A DNA stretch of 64,000 bases, from the NCBI RefSeq assembly GCF_032854445.1, contig NC_088302.1, positions 26,809,080 to 26,873,079 on the forward strand, written 5' to 3'. A program made the position numbers and the translations under genes. The notes under the pieces were generated by a model. It searched no databases. It was not told the origin of the DNA and worked only from the letters and a program-made list of their open reading frames with translations. Origin of the DNA: Liolophura sinensis. Taxonomy: Eukaryota > Mollusca > Polyplacophora > Chitonida > Chitonidae. Of this stretch, positions 50,060-62,168 are shown one piece after another; the stretch's first letter is position 1, and each line of letters starts with the position of its first letter.

Positions 50060-51240
50060 CAGGCGCTTTTTTGTCGTACACTGACCATTGACGATGTTTT
50101 GTCATCAGCTGACAGGAGAGACTGTTTTGTCATGAGTTCCCGTGAGAGGTTGTTTTGTCATGAACTCCCGTGAGAGGTTGTTTTGTCATGAACTCCCGTG
50201 AGAGGCTGTTTTGTCATGAACTGACAGGAGAGGCCGATTGTCACGAGCTCACAGGAGAGGCTGCTTTGTTATGAGCTTACAGAAGGCGCTGTTGGGGCCA
50301 TGAGAGTTTGATGTTGATTCATTTCAGGGGCTAGCGGCTTTGCAGTAAACTTACTTTAGGCACTGTTTTGATACGAAACTTCTAGGTGCAGATTGGTAGT
50401 GAGCTTGACAAGAAATTCTGTGAACTTGCTGGAGCCAATGTTTGGCTATGAGATGACCACAGGCTCTTTTGGGCGGTGCGCTGATCGGGTTTACGGAAAG
50501 CGCTGTTTATTCGTGAGCTGACTGGAGCCGTTAGCTGTTTGGCCTTGAGCCGATTGGAGATGCTTATGAGGTACTTGGGCGTGAGCTGAATACTGTGGGT
50601 CGTGTTTTTGGTCGTGAGCTATCGTTGGGCGTTGTTGTTTTATTCTGAGCTTACTGGAGGTGTTTTTGATTCTGAGTTGACTGGAGAAGGTGTGCTTGAT
50701 ACAGAGATGGTGGGAGGAGGAGTGTTTGATACTGAACTGACTGGAGATGTGTTTGTTACTGAGCTGACCGGAGATGGTGTGTTTGATACTGAGATGACTG
50801 GAGGTGTGTTTGATATTGCGATGACTGGAGGTGTGCTTGGTTCTGAGCTGGCTGGATGGGGTGTGTTTGATACTGGGCTGACTGGAGAAGGTGTGCTTGA
50901 TACTGAGCTGGCTTGAGGGGGTGTGTTTGATACTGAGCTGACTGGATGGGTTGTTTGATACTAAGATGACTGGAGGTGTGTTTGATACTGAGATGACTGG
51001 AGGTGTGTTTGATACTAAGCTGACATTATGAGGTGTGTTTGATACTAAGCTGACATTACGAGGTGTGTTTGATACTAAGCTGACATTATGAGGTGTGTTT
51101 GATACTAAGCTGACATTACGAGGTGTGTTTGATACTAAGCTGACATTATGAGGTGTGTTTGATACTAAGCTGACATTATGAGGTGTGTTTGATACTGAGC
51201 TGACCGGTGTCTGTGTTTGGCCCTGAGATGTTTCAATGTG
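50060..51240. repeat. 28-30-bp minisatellite with graded divergence
   Basis: From 50990 to 51200 the 30-bp unit GAGGTGTGTTTGATACTAAG + CTGACATTAT repeats with near identity. Leftward (50590-50990) it becomes GATACTGAGCTGACTGGAGG with variable length. Further left (50060-50290) a related TGTTTTGTCATGAACTCCCG unit of about 28-31 bp appears. The gradient suggests recent expansion at the right end. A 296-codon minus-strand frame (10-residue repeats VSNTPHNVSL) follows from the 30-bp period. Confidence 0.9.
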
Positions 51241-53873
51241 TTGAGTGAAGATGATGTTTTCTCGTGGTTCCATCGGAGACTGTGGAATGGTGTTTCGTAT
51301 TGAACTGACTGGAAGAGTTTTCCGGGCGTGAGCTAACTTTCTTTGGCTCTCTTTGGTCTTGACGGCTACTAATCGGGGCAATACACAACAGGTTGATGGA
51401 TTGCGAGATATGATTTCAACACGGACAGATTAGCTCAAATAGTGATTGCTTTGCAAGGCACTATATATATGTATATTTTTTGTGGCACTAGACTTGAGAT
51501 CGTCTTTTCATTTGAGATGCAGAGAGATAAAGAGATACCGATAAGTCTTCTATTAAAATCAGCGTAAAGATAGGACCAGGAGTCCGTCAGGATTATATAT
51601 TTATTGGTTCAAGTATAGAGTAGAAGTTGGTTTAGTTTACAAAAAATCGGTCATTTTTGAGAAAAAAGTATTTTTAAAATAGACGATGGTATAGATATCT
51701 GTATACAATATTTAAGGCTGTATTACCCTTTCAATATTCTCTTCAACTTGCAATATTATGTTTTCTTGTAGTATGGTTAATGTTAATAGCTGTGCTGACA
51801 TGATTCTTTGATTCTTTTGGTCTTTTGGACCAAATTTGAACCTTGGCGTTTATATTGAAATGATTGCTTTATATAGCTGTATATTCAGGTAAACTAGTAA
51901 CAAGCGTTTTTCACCTGCTTCCAAACGTTAGCTTTGTAAGATAAAGGTTAAGGTAATCTATAACCTCAACTAACTTCTGTGATATTTTAACATCACTGAT
52001 GTCTACGGTATACATTTATATAGATCACGAACGTGCTAGATACATGTAGCAGACCAGGTATAGTTTATATATTCATACACAAGATATAGTATTCTTAATA
52101 ACGCTCCACAGATATTCAATCCTGCTCATTAAGCATATCATGCTCTGCAAATAAACGAGACAGCCATTATTTTTCCGCTGCGGGACTTACGTTGAGACGA
52201 AAAAGAACTGTAGCCCGGCTGATATCTTTGTGATACTTCACACATAGGCTTGGGCATTGTTGTAAGTCGAAAACTGAAAACACAGTTTTTTGGTGTATTT
52301 TTCGGAGCTGAATTCCGAACTGTTGCCAGTCTGTAATGTGCTTCTGTTTATCTTACATGTGAGCTGTTCAGAACATGCAGACTGACGAACCAATCAAAAC
52401 AGCTATAAGAAGCGCACCCTTTTCCTCATACACCGCAAGCAAACGCATTTGTTCTTCTCACGTAACCGCCATTATTAAGTTATAGGGGATTCTTCTGGCC
52501 AAGGAATAACGTTCCTCCGCCGTTCACTTGCCAGTGTAGTTGCCTCGACTGTTAAATCAATTGCTTTGCTACCCTGGAGATCTGTAGAAACATCCTTAGA
52601 TTCGTTGTTATAAGAGTTCAGCCAAATACATAAACAAGATAAAACCATTTGGCAATAAAATTGACCGAAGCTAACGCAAATAGGCAGCCAGCTGGACCGA
52701 TGGGATTCTCAGTGACAATAGACCCATTTTTTTTTCTTAGCTCATGATTTATTGGAATCTGATTTTTGTGGTAATATCAAACATAATACTATGTGTGCTC
52801 TCTAAACATATTTAAATACCAAAGTGGCGATATGTTTGTAATCCACATTACCAACAAATCACAGTTAAACCGGAAATGATATCGGCTATTTCACCAAGTA
52901 CCGGAAAATATATATACATCGTAAAACCAAAATTACGAGTAGATGTTCAGTCATTTTGGAAGTTGTATGTGTTTGTCTGAGCATTTTGATTACAAAATGT
53001 TTCTGTTACTGGATAGTAGTTTGTGGTTAAATATGTAGCAAAGATCTCTTTTCCAATCCATCTGCATTATTAAGCTATAATACATTTAACATTAAAATAA
53101 AATAAAGTTCTGTATAAACCGCTACCTTAAACAATTGCATGAATATCTTTGATCCTTGCACTTCTATCACTTTAGCTCGGTCTTGTCTTTATTGAGTTAA
53201 TACACATGCAGAACTGTGTAGTTTATGTGTATATAGCGTACCACTGAACCTTTCTTGTACCTGTTGAGATGTCCCATGACCTGAATGGCATCTACACTTG
53301 TATTTGTAATTTGTCACTGGTGTAAATTTTTATTGCGGTGTTAGAATATAGTAATGGTCATCGAGATAGTTTATGTGATATGTTTACGCCGATCAATGTT
53401 TTAAAAAGAAGATGCAAGTTATTACGCTATACTTATATTACAACAATCTATTGATAATCCTGCAGGATTTGATTATCTTTATTTCATTTTAATAGTGTTT
53501 ATTTTATGTATATGTGTATTATTGTGTTGTACTGTTATGTTATATTATAAACCTTTATGTCGTTATTATATGTTATCATCACTGTAATTGGACACCTTTG
53601 TCTGCAGTGAGTAAAGACAAATGAAAATTTCAACCTCTAACAAAACAGATTACAAAGCTCTGCATACATGACAATAAACAAATTTAGCTGATACAGGAAT
53701 CGAAACGCCAAATATTAAAGTAAGTCCTGTTCTATTTTTTTATCAAAACGCATGTACATATACCTCCTCCATAGTGCTTTGTAGTTATGAGGAATATCGA
53801 AGAACACGTAAATGTATAAAAAGCAATATTCTTCAGACAAGACCATAGAAAATAGTTGAGGGAAAGTGTGTAC
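51241..53873. other. no feature seen
   Basis: About 2.6 kb of AT-rich sequence without an array, SINE or supported frame. Confidence 0.4.
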
Positions 53874-54158
53874 CTAATTTAAACTGTCTTGATAATTTTT
53901 TTTGGTACCTTTCCCATACATTATGCCATAAACGAACACTCGCCCACGTGAACGCGCAAATAAAGATGCCCCCTTTGGCATTTTCAAGAAAAACAGTCCA
54001 CTAAAGAGCAATACATACAGATTCAGGGCCGTCAACATTTCACAAAGGAAGATAAAGATAGAGTAGGAAAATATATCATGGAAAGGGATTAGTAGTGCGG
54101 GCATGTAGTCCATTAACCCTGGTCTAGACCTTCTTATATTGCAGTAAGAAAGTGGCAA
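53874..54158 (-). other. unassigned 94-codon open frame
   Basis: The frame includes hydrophobic runs (FHDIFSYSIFIFLC and ALNLYVLLFSGLFFL). No homology is recognised and splice sites are not obvious. Probably chance in AT-rich DNA, but recorded because it is longer than its surroundings. Confidence 0.15.
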
Positions 54159-54377
54159 TAGTTAGGTTGAGGTTTTTAATACGCAGTGGCCGGAAAACAA
54201 CAGCACTACTCTATGATGGGATCTGCAATGGACGATATTTCTCCATTCTTTAAATATTGCAACGGAATAACAGATCGGAAATGGTATGTTCACATAGAGC
54301 TGAGGCACGATGACGGAATCGATAGAAGAATAGGGTGAAATGTGTTGTTAGTTTTCGTGTCTGTGCATACTTGCATA

Positions 54378-55060
54378 TAATAGTTCATAGTCATTATGAC
54401 CACGTTTCACCTACATATCATATAATAGTTCATAGTCATTATGGTCAGGTTATATCTACATGACATATAATTGTTCATAGTCATTATTGCCACGTTTCAT
54501 CTACATATCATATAATAGTTCATAGTCATTATGGTCACGTTTCATCTACATATCGTATAATAGTTCATAGTCATTATTGCCTCGTTTCATCTACATATCA
54601 TATAATAGTTCATAGTCATTATTGCCTCGTTTCATCTACATATCATATAATACTTCATGGTCATTATGACCACGTTTCATCTACATATCATATAATAGTT
54701 CATAGTCATTATGACCACGTTATATCTGCATATCATATAATAGTTCATAGTCATTACGACCACGTTTCATCTACATATCATATAATAGTTCATAGTCATT
54801 ATGATCACGTTTCATCTACATATCATATAATAGTTCATAGTCATTATTGCCACGTTTCATCTACATAGCATATAATAGTTCATCGTCATTATGACCACGT
54901 CTCATCTACATATCATATAATACTTCATAGTCATTATGACCACGTTTCATCTACATATCATATAATAGTTCATAGTCATTATGACCACGTTTCATGTACA
55001 TATCAGATAATAGTTTATAGTCATTATGATCACTTTTCACCTACATATCATATAATATCC
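54378..55060. repeat. 45-bp minisatellite, about 15 copies
   Basis: Unit CACGTTTCATCTACATATCA then TATAATAGTTCATAGTCATT and ATGAC, 45 bp, with few substitutions. It ends about 125 bp from the 55-kb signal-peptide exon. One or two stops per unit block translation although the period is a multiple of three. Confidence 0.95.
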
Positions 55061-55185
55061 TCATCTTATTTACCATACCATCTCTTTAGATCCTTCATAA
55101 CTTCTGAAAATTTAAATCTTCCAATGTTATATCTCCTGAAATCAGAATGTGGCAATGGCCTTAAGGTGTACAAACTTGGAATTAC

Positions 55186-55267
55186 CTGACTGCGACCACT
55201 GTGCCTCGGTGGATCCCATAATCAGTAGTAGCAGGGTAATCCTGAATCTTAAAGCTCTGCCCTCCAT
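55186..55267 (-). other. second signal-peptide exon, possible alternative first exon of gene C
   Basis: On minus, ATG at 55267 opens MEGRALRFRITLLLLIMG then STEAQWSQS. The last codons and donor (GCACAGTGGTCGCAGTCAG then GTAATT) match the 49-kb exon almost exactly (GCACAGTGGTCGCAATCAG then GTAAAG), and the phase is again 1. Spliced to 41321 it also gives an intact frame (533 codons). It is either an alternative promoter/first exon of gene C or the remnant of a duplicated receptor gene whose other exons are not in this window. Confidence 0.6.
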
Positions 55268-55426
55268 GGTGCATCGACAAACTGGTCTCAATACGACAAC
55301 ACAACCTCATAGCCGCGATCTTCCATGAACTGACAGATCAACACTTCACACTTCAAACATCAAATGGCTTTCCAACTTCCGTGTCGTTCCTGTAAAGTCG
55401 GAGAATGGCACTCCGTCCTTGGTCCA

Positions 55427-55705
55427 TCAAACTGACAGAGCCATTCTACTGACACATGCCAGGTTAGTGATCGACTGGTTCCACTTATCGCACTCTCTTC
55501 CTTCAAGTCTCAAGCTGTAAAAGGCACTATAGGCATTTCCGCTGGCCTTTAGCGAGCCGCTGTGCTGCCTGTATGACATGTAGCGGTTTGCATTTGACAT
55601 CTCCCTCATGAAGACATCAAATGACCAGACCAGTGATATGGTGCCATTTCCACATATTGATCTGCTTTTGTCAGTGGAAGGAATAAAGTATCTGACATCC
55701 GCCAC
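55427..55705 (-). other. unassigned 92-codon open frame upstream of the 55-kb exon
   Basis: A continuous frame with balanced composition (for example WSFDVFMREMSNANRYMSYR) and no ATG at its start. It could be an internal or terminal exon, or 5' untranslated sequence of the transcript that starts near 55267. I recognise no domain. Confidence 0.2.
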
Positions 55706-57079
55706 ATAGCCCCTAATGGCCAGTAAACTGCACGCTTTAATAACCTACCTTCTTTTTTCGATCGAGAATGGTAAGAAAAAGTGCAAACACTTCCGAGTAT
55801 CTGGTTATAATTGTCTTTTTAGCCTTACCAGGCTTTATTCATTTTCGCAAAATCAGGCGTTGTGATAAACACGAAAAACGCAACGCGAAAAATAGAAATT
55901 TTCTGACAATGATAACATTATCTTTGTGGCTAAAACATCTAATGGATAGAGAACAGATCTTTATGGTGTAATAGCACCCAATAAAAGCTGAACAAAGATT
56001 TCTAACCTTTAAGTGTGATGATAAATCCCCATGTAGCTGGGATAAATCCATTAGCCAGTTCATCCGAAAATAACATTTAAAGATTGACGCTTTAATACTT
56101 TTGTACGTATGGATTTGTTAACAGAGATTGCCGGCTTCAGAATGCCGTGCTGGTGAAATTTAGCCATTCATTGCAAAGTGCATATAGCATGAATTAAACC
56201 TTCAGAGGTACAAAAAAATAACTCACATGGACAAAAGCCAGCAAGGAGTGAGATAAGACTTTTTGGACGTCACCAGGCTAATAGATAATGAAGCAAATGC
56301 TCAAGGAAAATGAGTCCATAATTAATATATAGAATAAACATTTCATGTTAAAGCTCGAATGTTATGTAGATGGTAAATCGATACATTTCGTGTGTCCCAC
56401 ACTGGAACGTTGGGACTAAAATGTAGAATGTAGAATGTACAGATAGTCTTTAAGCTAAGGGTGGTGATAAAATATAAAGCTCTTATATTACTACAGCCAT
56501 TAATCTGTCAACTGATAGAAAATTAAAATATTATTGATTAAGGGTTAAAATACCAATCAAATAAAAAACATAAATAAATTGAAATATGATCACTATTAAG
56601 TGGCGGATGATTTCACAAACGTATATTTTGTAAGGTGGTCTGGGTTGTTACACTAGTTTAAAATGAAGATGATAAGCAACCAACCAAAGTAGCCAACGTG
56701 AATGGCTCGTCGTCACCCAAACTTGTTATAAGATATCAAGAGAGAAGATAACAGAATCGATATGGTTTACCGTGTTACTTTCATACTTTCGAGTATCATT
56801 TCGAATATCATGAATCCGAAATAACTGTCACGTTTTCTTTTCACATGTGTGTAAACACGCTTCCCTCTATTTTTATTTTTCAACAATAGCTTATAGGATG
56901 GAAATTTTTTTTAGGATTTCTCTTTAGAACACAATATATCATGATAAATGAGAAGTCAGCATTTGGAAAATAGGCGTCCAAAAATATTTGTCCAGAAGAC
57001 ATCCTCGTTGGATTCAAAAGTATTTCGATCATTGCACCACGCTTGTAATATGGCCAACATATGGCTGGTGCTGCCTCAC
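55706..57079. other. AT-rich sequence with a SINE tail remnant
   Basis: No supported gene. At about 56540-56576 AAAATACCAATCAAATAAAA is a leftover SINE 3' tail. Confidence 0.4.
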
Positions 57080-57745
57080 TACTGCGGTCTGCGCAAGGCT
57101 TTAACAATCACACCTCAAACATTCATAGTGTACCTCAATCTGCGCAAGGCTTCACCAATCACACCTCACGCATTCCTAGTGTACCGCAGTCTGCGCAAGC
57201 TTTCAACAATCACACCTCACACATTCATAGTGTACAGCAGTCTGCGCAAGGCTGCAACAATCACACCTCACACATTCATAGTGTACCGCAGTCTGCACAA
57301 GGCTTCAACAATCACCCCTCACACATTCACATTGTATCGCACATTGCACAACACTTCGACGATCACACATCAGACACTCACAATGTATCACAGTGAGCAC
57401 AAGACTTCAACAACCACACCTCACACACGCTGTGTACCACAGTCTGCACAAGACCTCAGCAATCACATCTAAGGGATACTCAGCGTACCGCATTTAGCAC
57501 CAGACTTTAACAATCACATCTAGCAGACACACAGTGTGCCGCAGTTAGCACAAGACTTCAACAATGACATCTAAGGGACACACGGTGTACCACAGTAAGC
57601 ACAAGACTTCAACAATCACATCTAAGTGACACACGGTGTACCGTAGTTAGCACAAGACTTCAACAATCACATCTGAGAGACACACGGTGTACCGCAGTTA
57701 GCACAAGACTTCAACAATCACACCTCACACACTCACAGTGTACTG
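57080..57745. repeat. 51-bp minisatellite, about 13 copies
   Basis: The unit starts CAAGGCTTCAACAATCACAC and continues CTCACACATTCATAGTGTAC, CGCAGTCTGCG. Starts at 57094 and 57145 give a 51-bp period. Later copies use CACATCTAAG(G/T)GACACAC in place of CTCACACATTC. Fifty-one is 17 codons, so frames of 174 and 111 codons stay open on plus; this is a consequence of the period. Confidence 0.93.
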
Positions 57746-58892
57746 GCATTAGACGTATTGCTGCCTGCAGGGGTGCAGTGTCCTTGGTCGGTGTGTATTC
57801 TTGATACGCGACGAGATGTTATTTCGCTTGATGCTCTTTCGCCAAGACAATATCCATATTTATCTATGCCATTTTACGCTTCTGATTCACGAAATCTGTT
57901 TGATTATCGGAAGATTTACTGATTATTCCTGGAATAAATGATGAACCGATGCTGCCGACTACACCAGATAGAGATTTGGTCATTTGTGTGTGTTGACTCC
58001 GCAAGATATAATGATGCGATGAGGACGTTGTTATTTGTTCGGTTCTACTAAATACTCCTTATGAATGAAGAATTAACATTAACTTATACGCGTGGGGCGG
58101 GTAAAAGAGGGACATTTTCCAGCTTATTCATAGCATAATTTACCATTCCATTTCACAATAAAGGAGGCAACGCCTTAGGGGGTGCCTACGTAAAAAGGAA
58201 GATATTTGGTGACAACGTGATACATGCTCTACCCAGCAACGAGGTTCTTGTGTGTTGTTAAGTGAAGAGAAGCGGTTGTGAAAAGACATTTCAGTCTCAG
58301 ATGAATTACACTGATTATAAAAATAGAACAGTAGACAGATTGCAAAAGGTAATGAGGTATTATATTCTACGATTGTTGTCAATATTGATTTTAGGCTAGG
58401 ATATAAAATTGCGGCCATCTTAACGCTCGCACCAGGCCAAGCATGTGTCGTACGGTGGCTGTTATGCATTATTAACTTGGGATGTACGGAGGAGAATATC
58501 TAAATGACGGAAACCAATCTCCCCAGCAAGCTCAAAGCTGGGCGACCTGCATTCATAACTCTTTTCTTTGATTTGAAAAGATACTACTTAAGAGGGGTTT
58601 TATCCCTTACACGGCATCTGCTGATAGTCAAAATAGTAGGCTTCTAAAAGGCACAAAGTAAATCATATCACAACCTTTAGTAAATAAATTTTCGCGAGGG
58701 TAGCCGTATAAATATTTTCTGTTATTGCTAACTTTTTTTAACCATTAGCAGAATGAAAAAATCGATAGTGATGTATGAATACATTTGGAAGTACTTCAAT
58801 TTTTGTCTGTTGGCAAAAAGGCCGTATTTTGTTGAAGTCAGTTATTATTTATCTGTTACTGCGAGAACGTCTAAAGATCTTTAAACACTGTA
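57746..58892. other. no feature seen
   Basis: No array or SINE. A 109-codon minus-strand frame at 58140-58469 has no recognisable domain. Confidence 0.35.
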
Positions 58893-59110
58893 GCGTGCCA
58901 GCGTTTATGCCCGCAGTGACCTAGGCGCCTCTCACCAAAGCAGTCGATGTGAGCTCAAGCCCAGCTCATACTGGATTCCTCTTCGGCCGTATGTGGGAAG
59001 ATCTGCCACAAACGTGCAGGTGGTCGTGGGTTTCTGCCCCCTTTTGTTCCCACAGTAGTCGCCGCCGTCGTATAAACGAAATATTCTTGAGTTCTGCATG
59101 CTGCATGATG
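58893..59110 (+). mobile_element. diverged SINE
   Basis: Contains part of the head (GTGCCAGCG...GCAGTGACCTAGG), GATGTGAGCTCAAGCCCAGC as the B-box region, GCCGTATGTGGGAAGATCTG and GTCGTATAAACGAAATATTC. The tail is lost. Confidence 0.75.
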
Positions 59111-61042
59111 TTCTTGTGCATCGTATAAAAAAACTACTTGCAACCTATGTGTTCCTGCCTGTTTTACACCTGTACACAAGATGCTGGGTGACTATTTAGC
59201 AGCAAGTCAGATTTGGCGCTTATGTACAGATCCATTGCCACTATTTTATTTGATGCACGGACTTAGTCCCTTCACTGTAATGGTGCCGCAATGAAAGTTT
59301 GTAAAAAAGAACGTTTTACTTTATGAGAGACTACCAGGGAGAGATGAGAGATTTTACCATTTCACCATACATGTTACACTTTAAAACATATATTCATTGA
59401 AACGTGATTGGACATTTCACCCGACAAAAATATAGCGGTGATATAGACAGAGCATACATAACACGCATAGAATGGGCTTAACATCTGTCAGAGACGTATT
59501 TTTGTTAGGAAGAGCCAAGAAAGAAGGCCATCTGGGAGCTGTGACTGCTCAAATGTACCTTGTTTCTGCCTTCTTACTATGAAGTCAAAATCGCCTCGCC
59601 AAAACATTTTCCCCCGTGAGCCTCTTTTCTTCGTAGCTCAAGGCCTTTAAAATGTCGAACATTTGTGAAATGGTAAAACAGAAATAAACGATTTCTTTCC
59701 GTGACATGTTATAATAAGTACTGAACTGTTGTCGTGAACTATTCGAGCACATATAAAAAACAACGATTGGTGCACCAATTAGCTTTAGTTTGGAGCTCAT
59801 CTGATTGCAAATTGAGCTACCTACAGCTCTGTTCGTTACACAGTCTCTCGATTCTGAGGACAGGTTTTCCGTGCGAGCCCCTTAAGCCAGAACGGCACTT
59901 CCATATCCTTCTCCTGGGTGAATATACGCTAAAGCATATATGCTGCCCGGGTGAAAATCAGTCATTCAAGGAATTTAACTGGAGACATAACGACTGGCCA
60001 CAGAGCGACTCCGTTTGGAGTACCTCATTTATCACACACAGCAGGCAAGAATCGATAAGACTTTCCCAACGTGTTTATGATAGATATGCAAACAATAGCC
60101 CGCACAATTCTCACATCAGATAAGCAATTTTACCGACCATACAGAGAGAGACGCCATCTTAGATCGGTCAGTCACACTACATTCATCCAACGTTCTTTTC
60201 TTCTTATATTACCTGTATGATATACATACATCGACAATACGGCTTCATGGTACAGTACGCATTCAAAATACGGCAAAATACGTTCATTACAAATTGCTTG
60301 AGCATAGGGCATTTGCTCAGACAGGCATATGCTTATAAACATATTCAAGCGTTGAACTACGGAAGGGAGGAATTTTCTTAAATTTACCAAATGGAATGAA
60401 TTTCTTATACGGTAATGTACACTAAGTTTTAACAAATTATCCTTTTAAAAGTTTGTCTCGCCGGACACGTGAATTAAGCCTGTGGTGACTCCCCTGTAAT
60501 TTGATGGAATAAAGGGATTAGTTTTAAATTTTATCCATTGTTTTTCAGAAAGGGAAATGTTACTGGTGAACATAATCTCCATTACCCTTCTTCAGTATGC
60601 TATAAGCCGTTTATATCTGAATTTGGGTCTGTTTTCCTGATTGTTTGTCAGCTGAAATGAATGGTTTCTACTACTACTTGTAATTATCAATGAAGAAATA
60701 AAGAACCTCCTTCGAATTCTAAACATTCTACATGACTGCATTCCGACTTCTGTTTCAGCTTTAAGGTATGTATCATGTTTCTGTGATAGAGGTCAATATA
60801 TATACACTGAGCGGACGAACCTATTGCTGAAGAACATATTACTTACCATATATGTATAAGTTATACCACAAGCTTTATGCATTAAATACTGTAATCTTTT
60901 TGATATTATAGTGACACAGACAGTGCAAGTGCAATTATAAAGAACTCAGTATTGTTGTACTGTTGAGGTGATATCTGAGATACACCTCAGACACGTCGAC
61001 GTATGTCACATGACTTGTATACCTTAGGTTACTCCTCAGGTA
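59111..61042. other. unassigned sequence
   Basis: No feature I can support. A 129-codon plus frame at 59734-60123 starts with GTG and its C-terminal third (FNWRHNDWPQSDSVWSTSFI) has a protein-like composition, but I recognise nothing in it. Confidence 0.35.
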
Positions 61043-61100
61043 GAGGGCCTCCGTGACTCAGTTGGTTAGCGCGCTAGTGCAGCGTAATGACCTAGATTGT
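61043..61100 (+). mobile_element. SINE head only
   Basis: GGCCTCCGTGACTCAGTTGG then TTAGCGCGCTAGTGCAGCGT and AATGACCTAG is the first 55 bp of the SINE. The rest is absent, an unusual 3'-truncated remnant. Confidence 0.75.
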
Positions 61101-62060
61101 TAAAAAAACAGAGTGGCTATGTCGTCTATCTTGCAAAATAACTTTTGTTTACTGGCACAACTCCCTCGAAATATTCATCCCTACTTCGGACATATACTGT
61201 TTAGAGGTGATGGTCAAACTTATCACATGAAGTCTGAGAAGTCCAGGGGCCTCTTCTTTATTCCTACTTTTTCACGTGTGTATGTTTACTGAGAACAACG
61301 TGACAGAGTATTGACCCTTAACACGCCGGTGAAGATGCGTATTCTCAGCTAGTATTCATGTATATACATATATATCTCATTTTATTTCTTTGTATTAGTA
61401 GTATACACACTATAGGTTCTGGCGCACCTTCCCCGTGGGCCCCCCATAACAAATAGAGGCTCCCAGCTACCTTTCCCCCCATACCCCCCCCCCTTGGGCG
61501 CCCCCCTAGCCAAGGCGTACACGTTTATTTACAAGTCTAGCCTACATACACACATTGATACGAGGCGACCTAGTTGGCATTTAACATAAAAGTCATATGG
61601 CCTATATGTAAACCGGATGTGTTGCACAAAAGGGAGATTCAGATGATTTTCTCCCCAGAATAGGGCTTAAACTACGGGTTTTCATGAAAAATAAATGTGG
61701 CAGTCTTTTTCAGCGTGTCTTGTTTGATAAGATCCAGTATTTTGGGGGGGATTGGAGATATTGTGTTTATGCGGAAAAGTTTTTCCAATTTAGCCCATGT
61801 TTCGTGGGTATGGGATATAGCTCAATCGGCTGACAGAGGTGTGAATGGCGCTGTATGTAAGGGGTGTATTCATATACTGCGTATATAAGGGAATGTTTGC
61901 TAGCTCAAATCCGGATTTGGTCTCCTGTATATGTAGTATATGAATACATTACCTGCATATAACGTCGGGATCTACGCACTTCTAGGGAATCTCTGCAACT
62001 TTCGACAGTTTCGGAGGCAGAGAGACCTTACCAAGGGGTGTTGTAGATGGCCCATGGGTG
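61101..62060. other. transition to the right-end element; C-rich patch
   Basis: At 61420-61505 a C-rich patch (several runs of 6-10 C) interrupts AT-rich DNA. From about 61980 the GC content stays higher. No gene seen. It may mark the border of the virus-like element to the right. Confidence 0.35.
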
Positions 62061-62072
62061 GGATGTGTCAGC

Positions 62073-62148
62073 GCCAATTAACCCACCTAACGGTGGGTTG
62101 CTAGCGCAAAAAATCGGAGCCCGCCTTTAGGGTGGTGATTAATTGGTA
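62073..62148. repeat. nested inverted repeats
   Basis: CCAATTAA near 62076 and TTAATTGG near 62140 form an outer 8-bp inverted pair. Directly inside the left arm AACCCACC-TAAC-GGTGGGTT is a perfect 8-bp stem with a 4-base loop. They lie just beyond the 3' end of the last minus-strand reading frame, so a transcript end, replication or end-of-element role is possible, but none is shown. Confidence 0.6.
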
Positions 62149-62168
62149 AGAGGTTGGGCTATAAACCA

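Noticed and set aside
50491-51381. 296-residue repeat protein on minus (VSNTPHNVSL)
   Set aside because: The frame follows the 30-bp period; the repeat units vary by indels elsewhere in the same array, and there is no signal or splice support.
56948-57472. 174- and 111-residue overlapping repeat proteins on plus
   Set aside because: The 51-bp period keeps two frames open at once; neither has a protein-like non-repeat part.
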